Shown one piece after another: positions 42,634 to 50,964 of a DNA stretch of 64,000 nt. The stretch's first letter is position 1. Each line of letters opens with the position of its first letter. The stretch is from UBA3478 sp036782715. GTDB taxonomy: Bacteria; Bacteroidota; Bacteroidia; Flavobacteriales; Flavobacteriaceae. A model generated the notes under the pieces. That model was given only the letters and a program-made list of their open reading frames with translations. It did not search any database and had not been told where the DNA came from. Where the stretch lies: NCBI GenBank assembly GCA_036782715.1, contig DAIPYN010000004.1, positions 1 to 64,000 of the forward strand, written 5' to 3'. The translations under genes were made by a program, and so were the position numbers.

Positions 42634-43770
42634 ATGAAGTACTACCTCATCGCAGGAGAAGCCTCCGGAGACTTACACGCATCTAACCTAATTAAGGCGT
42701 TAAAGCATATCGATGCCGATGCTGACTTTAGGGCTATGGGAGGTGATACCATGAAAGAGGCTGGCGCCAAACTTTCAAAGCACTATTCAGAGATGAGTTT
42801 TATGGGATTTGCCGAGGTACTTCAAAATTTGAGGACCATTCGAAAAACCTTTGACTTTATCAAAAAAGACATTCAAAGCTTTAACCCTACTGCACTCATT
42901 CTTATCGATTTTTCAGGATTTAACTTGAGAATCGCAAAATGGGCGAATGAGCAAGGCATCCTGGTTCATTATTACATTGCACCACAGGTGTGGGCATCAA
43001 GATCGGGTAGAATTGAAAAAATTAGAGCCTATGTTGATCACTTGTATGTGACCCTGCCCTTTGAACCCGATTTCTATCGTAAATACAATCATGAAGCTAC
43101 CTTCGTAGGTCATCCGCTCATCGATGCCATGGATAGTAGCAATGAGGCTGACACCGATCAATTTCTAAGGAATCAAGGCCTCGGTGAACGACCGATTATC
43201 GCATTACTTCCCGGTAGCCGAAAGCAAGAAATCAGTAGAATCTTACCCGAGCTCATTAAAGCAACAAAAGATTTTACAGCCTTTGATATTGTCGTTGCCG
43301 GTGCACCCTCTCAAACCCCATCTTTTTACGAACCCTATTCGCAAGGGGCAAAAATTATATTCGGCAAGACCCAGCAACTTCTTCAAGTAGCCCATTTAGC
43401 CGTTGTGACAAGCGGTACTGCAACTTTAGAAACTGCGCTAATAGGTACCCCACAAGTGGTAGTTTATAAAACTAGTTCGGTCTCATACGCTATTGGGAAG
43501 CGCATCGTGACCTTGAAATACATCTCTTTAGTAAATCTCATTCTTGACCGAATAGCCGTTAAAGAGCTCATACAAAAGGATTGTAACCCAAAGAAAATAA
43601 AGGCTGCCATCAATGAACTCCTCGATAGCGGCGTTCGAGAACGTATAGTCCAAGATTACCAAGAACTAATAAAAGCTCTTGGAGATTCAGGAGCTAGTGA
43701 AAGAACTGCAAAAGCGATTTATGCAAATACCCGCACACTTCTCGGTCAGGCTTTTGATCTATTGGATTAG
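42634..43770 (+). CDS. lpxB: lipid-A-disaccharide synthase
   Basis: A 378-residue GT19 glycosyltransferase that joins UDP-2,3-diacylglucosamine and lipid X into the lipid A disaccharide. YYLIAGEASGDLHASNLIKAL, FRAMGGDTM, LILIDFSGFNLRIAKWA, YYIAPQVWASRSGRIEKI, VGHPLID, ALLPGSRKQEISRILP and TSGTATLETALIGTPQVVVYKTS are present. Usual length. Its last 50 bases also encode the start of the ComEC gene in another frame. Confidence 0.97.
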   Translation: MKYYLIAGEASGDLHASNLIKALKHIDADADFRAMGGDTMKEAGAKLSKHYSEMSFMGFAEVLQNLRTIRKTFDFIKKDIQSFNPTALILIDFSGFNLRIAKWANEQGILVHYYIAPQVWASRSGRIEKIRAYVDHLYVTLPFEPDFYRKYNHEATFVGHPLIDAMDSSNEADTDQFLRNQGLGERPIIALLPGSRKQEISRILPELIKATKDFTAFDIVVAGAPSQTPSFYEPYSQGAKIIFGKTQQLLQVAHLAVVTSGTATLETALIGTPQVVVYKTSSVSYAIGKRIVTLKYISLVNLILDRIAVKELIQKDCNPKKIKAAINELLDSGVRERIVQDYQELIKALGDSGASERTAKAIYANTRTLLGQAFDLLD

Positions 43771-45070
43771 CGGTATTTTACTCAGCAACTATTACACACC
43801 ATCTATTTCTCTTTTACTGATTGCCTTCTGCAGTTGGATTCTAAGTACTCATTATAATTCAGTCTATCTTGAAGAGTTTCTTCTGGGTTGCTCTATTCTA
43901 ATTCTATCTGCACATCTCACCCTGACCTTTCATTCAAAAGAAGAAACACCAGCGGAGGAGCCACTCATTATCTTCATCGAATCCTTTGAGGGGAACACCA
44001 CAAAATACTTGCATTATAACGCCCAATGGAGAGAAGGTAGCTTTAAGGTTTTTAGTAAAGCGCCCATCGAGAACGCATACTACCTTATCAATGAACTTCC
44101 TAAGAAGGGATTTAATGAACAGCTTGTACTCTTTGTCGATGGCAATAAGTTAGCTGAATGGCAAAAACTAACCGAGATCCTATTTCATTTCCCTTTTCAA
44201 TGGATCGCCTCGCTTAGAAATAGCGCCTCGAAACAATGGGAAAAGATGAAATTTTCACCCGTTCTCGTCGGATTTTATAGGGCATTGATCTTAGGAGACC
44301 GATCTATGCTAGCCCCAGAAATAAAAACCGCATTTCAGCAGCTCGGCCTTGCGCATGTTTTGGCTGTATCCGGCATGCATTTCGGACTCTGTTATTTACT
44401 TTTTAATGGCATTAGCCTACTCCTTCCATTTAAGTCGAGAAGAGGGTTTCGAGTAATGCTAAATATGAGTTATGCGGTAATTACAGGTCTCGGGGTATCT
44501 GTAATTAGAGCACTCATTTTCATCTTGATCTACGAATTAGGAATAGCACTTAAGAGACCTATAGATCGATGGCAGCTATTCATTGCAACGGCACTCATTT
44601 GTCTTATGTTGCAGCCCAACTGGATCTATGATGTAGGCTTTCAACTGAGCTTTATAGCTGTTTTAGGCATCTTCGTTGGTCTATACTTTTTAGATAATTT
44701 CGAATTACCTCAACTACTTAAAAAACCCATACAATTAGTAACGATTTCATTCTCGGCGCAACTAGCGGTTAGCCCGATATTAGCCTTTTACTTTGAAGAG
44801 TTATCCCTGACTGCACTCCCGTTTTCGATTATTGCCAGTCCCATAGTACCCATTGTAATGATCATCGGTGGGGCTGGATTATTCTTACCCATAGGGAGTA
44901 TAACCAACCCACTAATTACGGGCTTATTAAAGCATCTGACTCATGTAACACCCAGAAGAGTCCAAATTTGTATTGACCTACCCGAGGTGATCAGTATTTA
45001 TTTAATGCTAGGGCTATTAGTGTACGTCGCCCATCAGGCGCTTCATAAGCGGCGAAAAAAGGAGTACTAA
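43721..45070 (+). CDS. short ComEC/Rec2-type DNA-uptake membrane protein
   Basis: A ~449-residue inner-membrane protein with the ComEC competence domain: FYRALILGDRSMLAPEIKTAFQQLGLAHVLAVSGMHFGLCY and LALKRPIDRWQLFIATALICLMLQPNWIYDVGFQLSF, about ten helices. I use ATG 43721, 50 bases inside lpxB; TTG 43679 is also open. It is much shorter than the ~670-residue relatives: the C-terminal metallo-beta-lactamase domain is absent and the N-terminal OB-like part is small. It may still be the channel, with nuclease elsewhere. Convergent overlap of 54 bases with the POT gene. Confidence 0.85.
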   Translation: MQIPAHFSVRLLIYWISGILLSNYYTPSISLLLIAFCSWILSTHYNSVYLEEFLLGCSILILSAHLTLTFHSKEETPAEEPLIIFIESFEGNTTKYLHYNAQWREGSFKVFSKAPIENAYYLINELPKKGFNEQLVLFVDGNKLAEWQKLTEILFHFPFQWIASLRNSASKQWEKMKFSPVLVGFYRALILGDRSMLAPEIKTAFQQLGLAHVLAVSGMHFGLCYLLFNGISLLLPFKSRRGFRVMLNMSYAVITGLGVSVIRALIFILIYELGIALKRPIDRWQLFIATALICLMLQPNWIYDVGFQLSFIAVLGIFVGLYFLDNFELPQLLKKPIQLVTISFSAQLAVSPILAFYFEELSLTALPFSIIASPIVPIVMIIGGAGLFLPIGSITNPLITGLLKHLTHVTPRRVQICIDLPEVISIYLMLGLLVYVAHQALHKRRKKEY

Positions 45071-46516
45071 AACACCTGCCCCTAAAGAATACTGTGCGAT
45101 TAGCATAAAGCCATCCGTATATAACTCAAGGGTTTGTAAACCACCTGCAGCCGCAGAATCACCCTCAACCGATAGTTTTTTACCAATAAAACCTACCACC
45201 TGAAAAGCGAATGCTGAGGATAAGAACCATACTCCCATCATAAAAGCTACGATGCGCTTAGGAGACAATGAGGTGATTTTCGAAAGTCCAACGGGTGACA
45301 TGAATAACTCTCCGATAGAGAGTAAGAAGTACATTAGAAGCAGGTAGCTAAAAGGAACTAATCCTTGTTCATTAGCACTTAGACCAGAAATCGCTAGTAC
45401 ATAAAAACTAGAACCAGCAAAAAGTAATCCCATTCCGAACTTGTACGGAGTTCTAGGATTTAGATTTCTACGTGACAACCAGGTCCAAAGCATCGAGATT
45501 GGAATCGCAAATAAGATGATAAACATCGAGTTTAAAGAATTCGTCTGAGCGGCAGACATTAAGGTTAACTCAACATTTCTGGCAGAGAACAGTGTAATCA
45601 CACTTCCTGAAAGTTCATGAAAACCCCAAAATATAGTCATAAAAAGAGTGATCAAGATCGCCACAAATAGTTTCTTACGCTCATCTGCTGAGGCCTGATA
45701 GAGTATGTATCCTAGGTACGCTAATATCAGTACTCCTACTCCTTTGAAAATGAGGTTAACAATATTATCTTCTCCCAGTACAGGGCTATAAGAAGCCAGC
45801 AATAAAGCCATTACCGGAACCGATAACACACTTAAAATCGTTACCCAATTTTCTCGGCTAACCCCCATTTTTTTCTGAGTAAGCGCCTGATCATCTGGCG
45901 CCATTCCTTGGTCACCAAAAACACCAGATTTAATTCCGCGATAGAAAACGATGAGACCGGTTAACATACCGATTCCTGCAAGACCGAAACCATAGTGCCA
46001 TCCGTAAGTGGCGGCAAGCCATCCGCATAAAAGAGGAGCTACCCAACCGCCGATGTTAATACCCATATAGAATATGGTAAATCCAGAATCCTTGCGGGGG
46101 TCCTTATCTGAATAAAGTGCTCCGACAAAAGTCGAAATATTGGGCTTAAAGTAAGCGTTACCAACGATGATTAACGAAAGAGCCAAAAAGAAGGTAATAT
46201 TACTTTCAATGGCTAGTACAAAATGTCCTAAGGCCATTAAAACACCTCCTAAGAAGATGGATTTGCGTAAACCTAAAAGGTTATCTGAAATACGCCCTCC
46301 GATAACCGTACCGGCGTATACTAAAGAGCCATAAGAAGAATATACCGCTGCTGTTGCAAAGTCACGATTGGCTAGGGCTTCAAAGATTACATTCACCATA
46401 TAAAGGGTGAGAAGCGCGCGCATACCATAGAAGCTAAAGCGCTCCCATAACTCGGCGAAAAAGAGGTAGAATAATCCCTTAGGATGTCCTAAAAGTGTTG
46501 GCTCTGAATTCTGCAT
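45017..46516 (-). CDS. POT/PTR2 proton-dependent di- and tripeptide transporter
   Basis: A 499-residue membrane protein of the major facilitator superfamily with the POT signature FAELWERFSFYGMRALLTLYM, GGRISDNLLGLRKSIFLGG and DKDPRKDSGFTIFYMGINIGGW; about 12-14 helices. It takes up small peptides with protons. Its start lies 2 bases after the stop of the dipeptidyl peptidase gene, so a peptide-cutting enzyme and the importer of the products are made from one mRNA. The last 54 bases overlap the comEC end on the other strand. Confidence 0.95.
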   Translation of the reverse strand: MQNSEPTLLGHPKGLFYLFFAELWERFSFYGMRALLTLYMVNVIFEALANRDFATAAVYSSYGSLVYAGTVIGGRISDNLLGLRKSIFLGGVLMALGHFVLAIESNITFFLALSLIIVGNAYFKPNISTFVGALYSDKDPRKDSGFTIFYMGINIGGWVAPLLCGWLAATYGWHYGFGLAGIGMLTGLIVFYRGIKSGVFGDQGMAPDDQALTQKKMGVSRENWVTILSVLSVPVMALLLASYSPVLGEDNIVNLIFKGVGVLILAYLGYILYQASADERKKLFVAILITLFMTIFWGFHELSGSVITLFSARNVELTLMSAAQTNSLNSMFIILFAIPISMLWTWLSRRNLNPRTPYKFGMGLLFAGSSFYVLAISGLSANEQGLVPFSYLLLMYFLLSIGELFMSPVGLSKITSLSPKRIVAFMMGVWFLSSAFAFQVVGFIGKKLSVEGDSAAAGGLQTLELYTDGFMLIAQYSLGAGVLVLLFSPLMKRLMGDVH

Positions 46517-46518
46517 AA

Positions 46519-48666
46519 TTAAAGGTTGTTTTTAATGAATTCTGTCATTTTTGAGTACAGATGAAGACGAGTGTTTCCACCATAAATTCCGTGATTTCTA
46601 TCGGGATAGATTGCCCAGTCAAAAGGCTTATTCGCTTGAATAAGAGCCTCGATCATACGCATTGAATTCTGAACGTGCACATTGTCATCCCCGCTACCGT
46701 GAACGAGTAGGTACTTGCCTTTTAAAAGCTCTGGATAATTAAAGGGCGACTCGTTATCGTATCCACCCGGGTTCTCCTCAGGGGTGCGTAAAAAACGCTC
46801 AGTGTATATGGTGTCATAAAACCTCCAGCTAGTAACAGGTGCTACGGCGATAGCCATTTCGAATACTTCGTTTCCTTTCAAAAGGGCATTTGTACTCATA
46901 TGACCGCCGAAACTCCATCCCCAAATGCCGGTGCGCGTCTCATCGATATAATCAAGCTCAGAAAGTTTCTTGGCAGCAGCGATTTGATCTTCGGTCTCAA
47001 ATTTTACGAGGTTTAGGTAAGTTGATTTTTTAAAATCTCTTCCCTTGAAACCAGTTCCGCGTCCGTCCACACAGGCAATAATATAACCCTGACTAGCCAG
47101 CATTTGATGCCAGTAGTCGTTCGAACCCATCCACTGATCGGCCACCTGCTGTGAACCAGGACCCGAATATTGAAACATCAATAGCGGATACTTCTTTGAA
47201 GGATCAAAATCATTCGGACGAATCATGTACATATTCAGCTGATTCGCACCTACGTTTAGGGTGCCAAATTCTTTTGGAGCAATGTCATAACCCTTTAATT
47301 TCTCAGCAAGCTTCGCATTGTCTTTAATCACGCTAAGGACACTTCCCGTTCTAGGGTCACGAAGGGTAAACTCATAGGGCGTCGTACTGCTACTATAGGT
47401 GCCTATAAAGTATTGAAAATCTTTAGAGAACTGGGCGTGATGTGTTCCTGCCCGATCGGTCAAACGTATTTTGTATTTGCCTTTGGTTGAAATTCGGTAA
47501 ATCGCACGTTCAATTGATGAAGGCTCAGTAGATTGATAGAATATTCGATCCTTCTTTTTATCGTAACCATAAAAATTGGTCACCTCAAATTCACCACTGG
47601 TAATTTGACGAACCAACTTCCCTTCAGAACTATAAAGATAGATATGGTTGTAGCCGTCGCGCTCACTGGTCCAAATAAAATCATCCTTAGGTAAAAAGGT
47701 TAAATTATCGTGTAAGTCCACATAAGCCTCATCGGTTTCTTCTAATAAAGTGCCTACCTCCAATGTTTTTATGTTCACTTTATATAACATCAAACGATTT
47801 TGATGGCGATTTAAAGTTTGAACAGAGAGGTGTTCACTATGATTCATGAACTGTATTCTCGGTATGTAGTAATCTTGAGAAAGTGCAACACGACTATCTG
47901 TTCCTGAAGTCAAATCGATAACATGTACTTCTACCTCTGCATTATTCTCTCCCGCCTTTGGATACTTGAAACGATACTGGCTCGGATACAACTCGGTACC
48001 AAACACATCCATAGAAAACTCAGGCACCAAACTTTCATCAAACTTCAAGTAAGCTAAATGCGTACCCTCGGGACTCCACTCATAGGCTCTAACCAACGAA
48101 AATTCTTCTTCATAAACCCAATCGGCGTGCCCATTAATAATTGATCCATACTTTCCATCCTCAGTAAGCTGGCGACTTGACTTTGATGCAATCTCAAACA
48201 CATACAAATTATTCTCAAAAACATAGGCCAACTTTGAGCCATCGGGAGAAAAAGTAGGAACTCGAATGAGTGAATCACTCACCTTAGTAAGTTCTTGGGT
48301 TTTGAAATCATAGACATAGTAAACCGCCTCTGATGAACGTCTGAATATCGGTTTACGCTTTGTAGCTAGTAATACACGACTTTCATCATCACTAAAAGCA
48401 TATCCACTAAATCTAGGAATAGCGTCTCCTGAACTCAAAAGAACACCCTCAGATTGCATGTCACTGTAACGGTATTTTACAATCTGGCTCTTACCATCAT
48501 GGTACTCAAGAACCGTATAAGCATCCCCTGAATTTAACGATCGTAAGTTGGCAATTCCCTCTGTTGAGAAGGCTCCTGACCAAATCTCTTCTAGGGTGAT
48601 CGGTTGTTGTGAGAAAGAAAGACTGCTAACAAGTACTGCGAGGGCAGAAAAAAGGAATTTTTTCAT
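46519..48666 (-). CDS. dipeptidyl peptidase IV, S9 family
   Basis: A 715-residue exported serine peptidase (signal peptide FLFSALAVLVSSLSFSQ). An N-terminal beta-propeller (about 40-470) with the substrate-anchoring WVYEEEF double-Glu motif, then the alpha/beta-hydrolase domain with Ser585 in GWSFGGH, Asp660 in GSGDDNVH and His692 in DRNHGI. It releases X-Pro or X-Ala dipeptides from peptide N-termini in the periplasm, which the POT protein can then import. Confidence 0.95.
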   Translation of the reverse strand: MKKFLFSALAVLVSSLSFSQQPITLEEIWSGAFSTEGIANLRSLNSGDAYTVLEYHDGKSQIVKYRYSDMQSEGVLLSSGDAIPRFSGYAFSDDESRVLLATKRKPIFRRSSEAVYYVYDFKTQELTKVSDSLIRVPTFSPDGSKLAYVFENNLYVFEIASKSSRQLTEDGKYGSIINGHADWVYEEEFSLVRAYEWSPEGTHLAYLKFDESLVPEFSMDVFGTELYPSQYRFKYPKAGENNAEVEVHVIDLTSGTDSRVALSQDYYIPRIQFMNHSEHLSVQTLNRHQNRLMLYKVNIKTLEVGTLLEETDEAYVDLHDNLTFLPKDDFIWTSERDGYNHIYLYSSEGKLVRQITSGEFEVTNFYGYDKKKDRIFYQSTEPSSIERAIYRISTKGKYKIRLTDRAGTHHAQFSKDFQYFIGTYSSSTTPYEFTLRDPRTGSVLSVIKDNAKLAEKLKGYDIAPKEFGTLNVGANQLNMYMIRPNDFDPSKKYPLLMFQYSGPGSQQVADQWMGSNDYWHQMLASQGYIIACVDGRGTGFKGRDFKKSTYLNLVKFETEDQIAAAKKLSELDYIDETRTGIWGWSFGGHMSTNALLKGNEVFEMAIAVAPVTSWRFYDTIYTERFLRTPEENPGGYDNESPFNYPELLKGKYLLVHGSGDDNVHVQNSMRMIEALIQANKPFDWAIYPDRNHGIYGGNTRLHLYSKMTEFIKNNL

Positions 48667-48734
48667 CGTATATATATCTATAAACCCTCAAGTTTACTAA
48701 ATATTTACCGAATACTAAAGCTCAGCCTAATCCT

Positions 48735-48742
48735 TATCTTTG
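48735..48742 (+). promoter_or_regulatory. -7 promoter element of the HMG-CoA reductase gene
   Basis: TATCTTTG, exact TAnnTTTG, 16 bases before the ATG at 48759. The -33 region is weak. Confidence 0.5.
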
Positions 48743-48758
48743 CTTTCAAATTAGCCGA

Positions 48759-50069
48759 ATGTCAAAGAAAATTGAAGGTTTCTCGAAATTAACCAAAGCT
48801 GAAAAGATTCATTGGGTTGCCGAAACCCATGGAGAAAATCCGAGTGCGTTTAAAGCTACCCTCGAGACTTACAATCATTCAAACCCTGAGGTTCAGAAAA
48901 TTCACGACGAATTCATCGAGAATACGTTAACCAATCACTACTTACCACTAGGAGTAGCTCCTAACTTCTTAATTGATGGTAAATGGTATACCATTCCTAT
49001 GGCTATTGAAGAGAGTTCAGTAGTTGCGGCAGCAAGTAAAGCAGCAAAATTTTGGAGTACTAAGGGCGGATTCCAAACAGAGGTATTAGGAACAGAAAAA
49101 GTAGGGCAAATACACCTGAACTATTATGGCGAGGCTGAAAAATTAAATCGATTTTTCAATGAGAACACCTCTAGATTCTTAGGCGAGCTTAGCTCGATTA
49201 CCGAAAGTATGGAGCGCCGTGGAGGGGGTATACAAAGCATGCAACTTATCGACAAGACAAATGCTCTTGAAGGTTATTATCAAATCGATTTGCGTTTTGA
49301 AACCGCCGACGCTATGGGGGCTAACTTTATAAACACCTGTTTAGAGACCCTCGCTAAATCTTTTACTAGCGCAGCAACATCAGCCTTCGAAGCAGAGGAG
49401 TTACCTGAAGTGGTAATGAGCATACTGAGCAATTACGTACCCAATTGCGTAGTACGCGCAAGTGTAAGCGTTCCTCTTGAACAATTAGGAGCAAATCTGT
49501 CAGATGCTCAATCCTATGCCAAGAAGTTTGTTAGAGCGGTCCATATTGCACGCGAAGAACCCTATCGAGCAGTGACACACAATAAAGGAATTATGAATGG
49601 TGTTGATGCTGTAATTATTGCGACGGGAAATGACTTTAGAGCCGTAGAGGCAGGAGTCCATGCCTATGCATCCAAAGACGGTAAATACCGATCACTTAGC
49701 CAGGCAAAAATTGAAAATGACACCCTTTATTTCTGGTTAGATATTCCTCTTGCACTGGGAACTGTTGGCGGATTAACCTCTTTACATCCACTCGTAAAGA
49801 GATCTCTAGAAATTTTAGATAAGCCCTCAGCAAAAGAACTGATGCGAATTGTGGCGGTTGCAGGTCTGGCACAAAATTTTGCAGCGGTAAACTCTCTGGT
49901 CACCACGGGTATTCAAAAAGGGCACATGAAAATGCACCTATTGAATCTATTGAGTGCACTCGGAGCTTCTGAAGAGGAAAAACAAACCCTAAGCAAGCAA
50001 TTTAGCGAACAAACCGTCACCAACTCAGCGGTTAAAGAGGCGCTAAACCAACTACGAAATGGCCGTTAG
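48759..50069 (+). CDS. hydroxymethylglutaryl-CoA reductase, class II
   Basis: A 436-residue enzyme that interconverts HMG-CoA and mevalonate. PLGVAPNFLIDGKWYTIPMAIEESSVVAAASKAAKFW holds the catalytic Glu region, MGANFINTCLETLA the substrate segment, NKGIMNGVDAVIIATGNDFRAVEAG the NAD(P)-site, PLALGTVGGLTSLHP and the C-terminal helix with HMKMHLLNLL where the catalytic His lies. Class II fold, as in many Bacteroidota that use the mevalonate route to isoprenoids. The stop overlaps the kinase gene by 11 bases. Confidence 0.95.
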   Translation: MSKKIEGFSKLTKAEKIHWVAETHGENPSAFKATLETYNHSNPEVQKIHDEFIENTLTNHYLPLGVAPNFLIDGKWYTIPMAIEESSVVAAASKAAKFWSTKGGFQTEVLGTEKVGQIHLNYYGEAEKLNRFFNENTSRFLGELSSITESMERRGGGIQSMQLIDKTNALEGYYQIDLRFETADAMGANFINTCLETLAKSFTSAATSAFEAEELPEVVMSILSNYVPNCVVRASVSVPLEQLGANLSDAQSYAKKFVRAVHIAREEPYRAVTHNKGIMNGVDAVIIATGNDFRAVEAGVHAYASKDGKYRSLSQAKIENDTLYFWLDIPLALGTVGGLTSLHPLVKRSLEILDKPSAKELMRIVAVAGLAQNFAAVNSLVTTGIQKGHMKMHLLNLLSALGASEEEKQTLSKQFSEQTVTNSAVKEALNQLRNGR

Positions 50070-50964
50070 AAATTACTATACTAAAGGGAAACTTCTCCTT
50101 AGTGGAGCCTACGGAGTTCTTGATGGGGCGATTGGGTTTGCACTACCCACGAAATTGGGCCAACGATTTTGCTTTGAAATCGACAGTTCTAATACTATTC
50201 AATGTAAAGCGATAGATGATAAAGGTAATACTTGGTTTGAAGCTGAGTTTGATGTTAAAAGTCTAGCCCCGTTGAAGACAAGTTCTGAAGAGGTTGCAAA
50301 CACGTTTTCGAAACTATTAATAGCGGCTCGTAGTTTGAATCCAGATTTTAACTATTCATTTACCCTTGAAACAACTCTTGAATTTAATCGAGAATGGGGT
50401 TTAGGATCTTCATCTACGCTTATCGCAGCTTTAGCCCAATTTGCATCGGTAAACGCCTATGAACTTCTAGACTCAGGGTTTAAAGGAAGCGGGTACGATA
50501 TTGCTTGCGCAACCGCAGAAGGCCCCATTCGATTTCAACGCATCGGTAAAGAGGTGAGTATTACCCCTCTTAACTGGAGGCCAACATTTACAGATGAATT
50601 ACATCTTGTTTATCTCAATCAAAAAATGAACAGTAGAGAAGCGATAATACATTATAGAAAAGCCCAAAGCTCTGATTATTTCTTGAATGAACTTTCGAGA
50701 TTAAGCATTGCAATAAGCGAAGAAACCTCTGACATCAATCGCTTCGAAAAGCTACTATTAGAACAAGAAAACCTCTTAGCCAATCGATTAGACATTATCG
50801 CGATTGGTGATCAATTATTTTCCGATAGACCTGAGGGGGTTTTTGTCTCGCTTGGTGCATGGGGTGGGGACTTTGCCTTATTTACTGGCAAAAAAAATAT
50901 CCCTTATCTAGAAGACAAGGGATATTCAACTATTTTGAAGCTCGAAGAGCTTTGTATCTATTAG
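50059..50964 (+). CDS. GYDIA-family GHMP kinase
   Basis: A 301-residue GHMP-fold kinase. The ATP-binding motif is WGLGSSSTLIAALAQFA, and GSGYDIACATAEGPIRF is the name-giving GYDIA motif. N-terminal AKGKLLLSGAYGVLDGA-like sequence matches mevalonate-kinase folds. The substrate is not proven; overlap with the HMG-CoA reductase gene points to a mevalonate-pathway role (mevalonate or phosphomevalonate kinase). The third GHMP motif near the C-terminus reads GAWGGDFALF. Ends in a 4-base convergent overlap with the PpiD-like gene. Confidence 0.9.
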   Translation: MAVRNYYTKGKLLLSGAYGVLDGAIGFALPTKLGQRFCFEIDSSNTIQCKAIDDKGNTWFEAEFDVKSLAPLKTSSEEVANTFSKLLIAARSLNPDFNYSFTLETTLEFNREWGLGSSSTLIAALAQFASVNAYELLDSGFKGSGYDIACATAEGPIRFQRIGKEVSITPLNWRPTFTDELHLVYLNQKMNSREAIIHYRKAQSSDYFLNELSRLSIAISEETSDINRFEKLLLEQENLLANRLDIIAIGDQLFSDRPEGVFVSLGAWGGDFALFTGKKNIPYLEDKGYSTILKLEELCIY

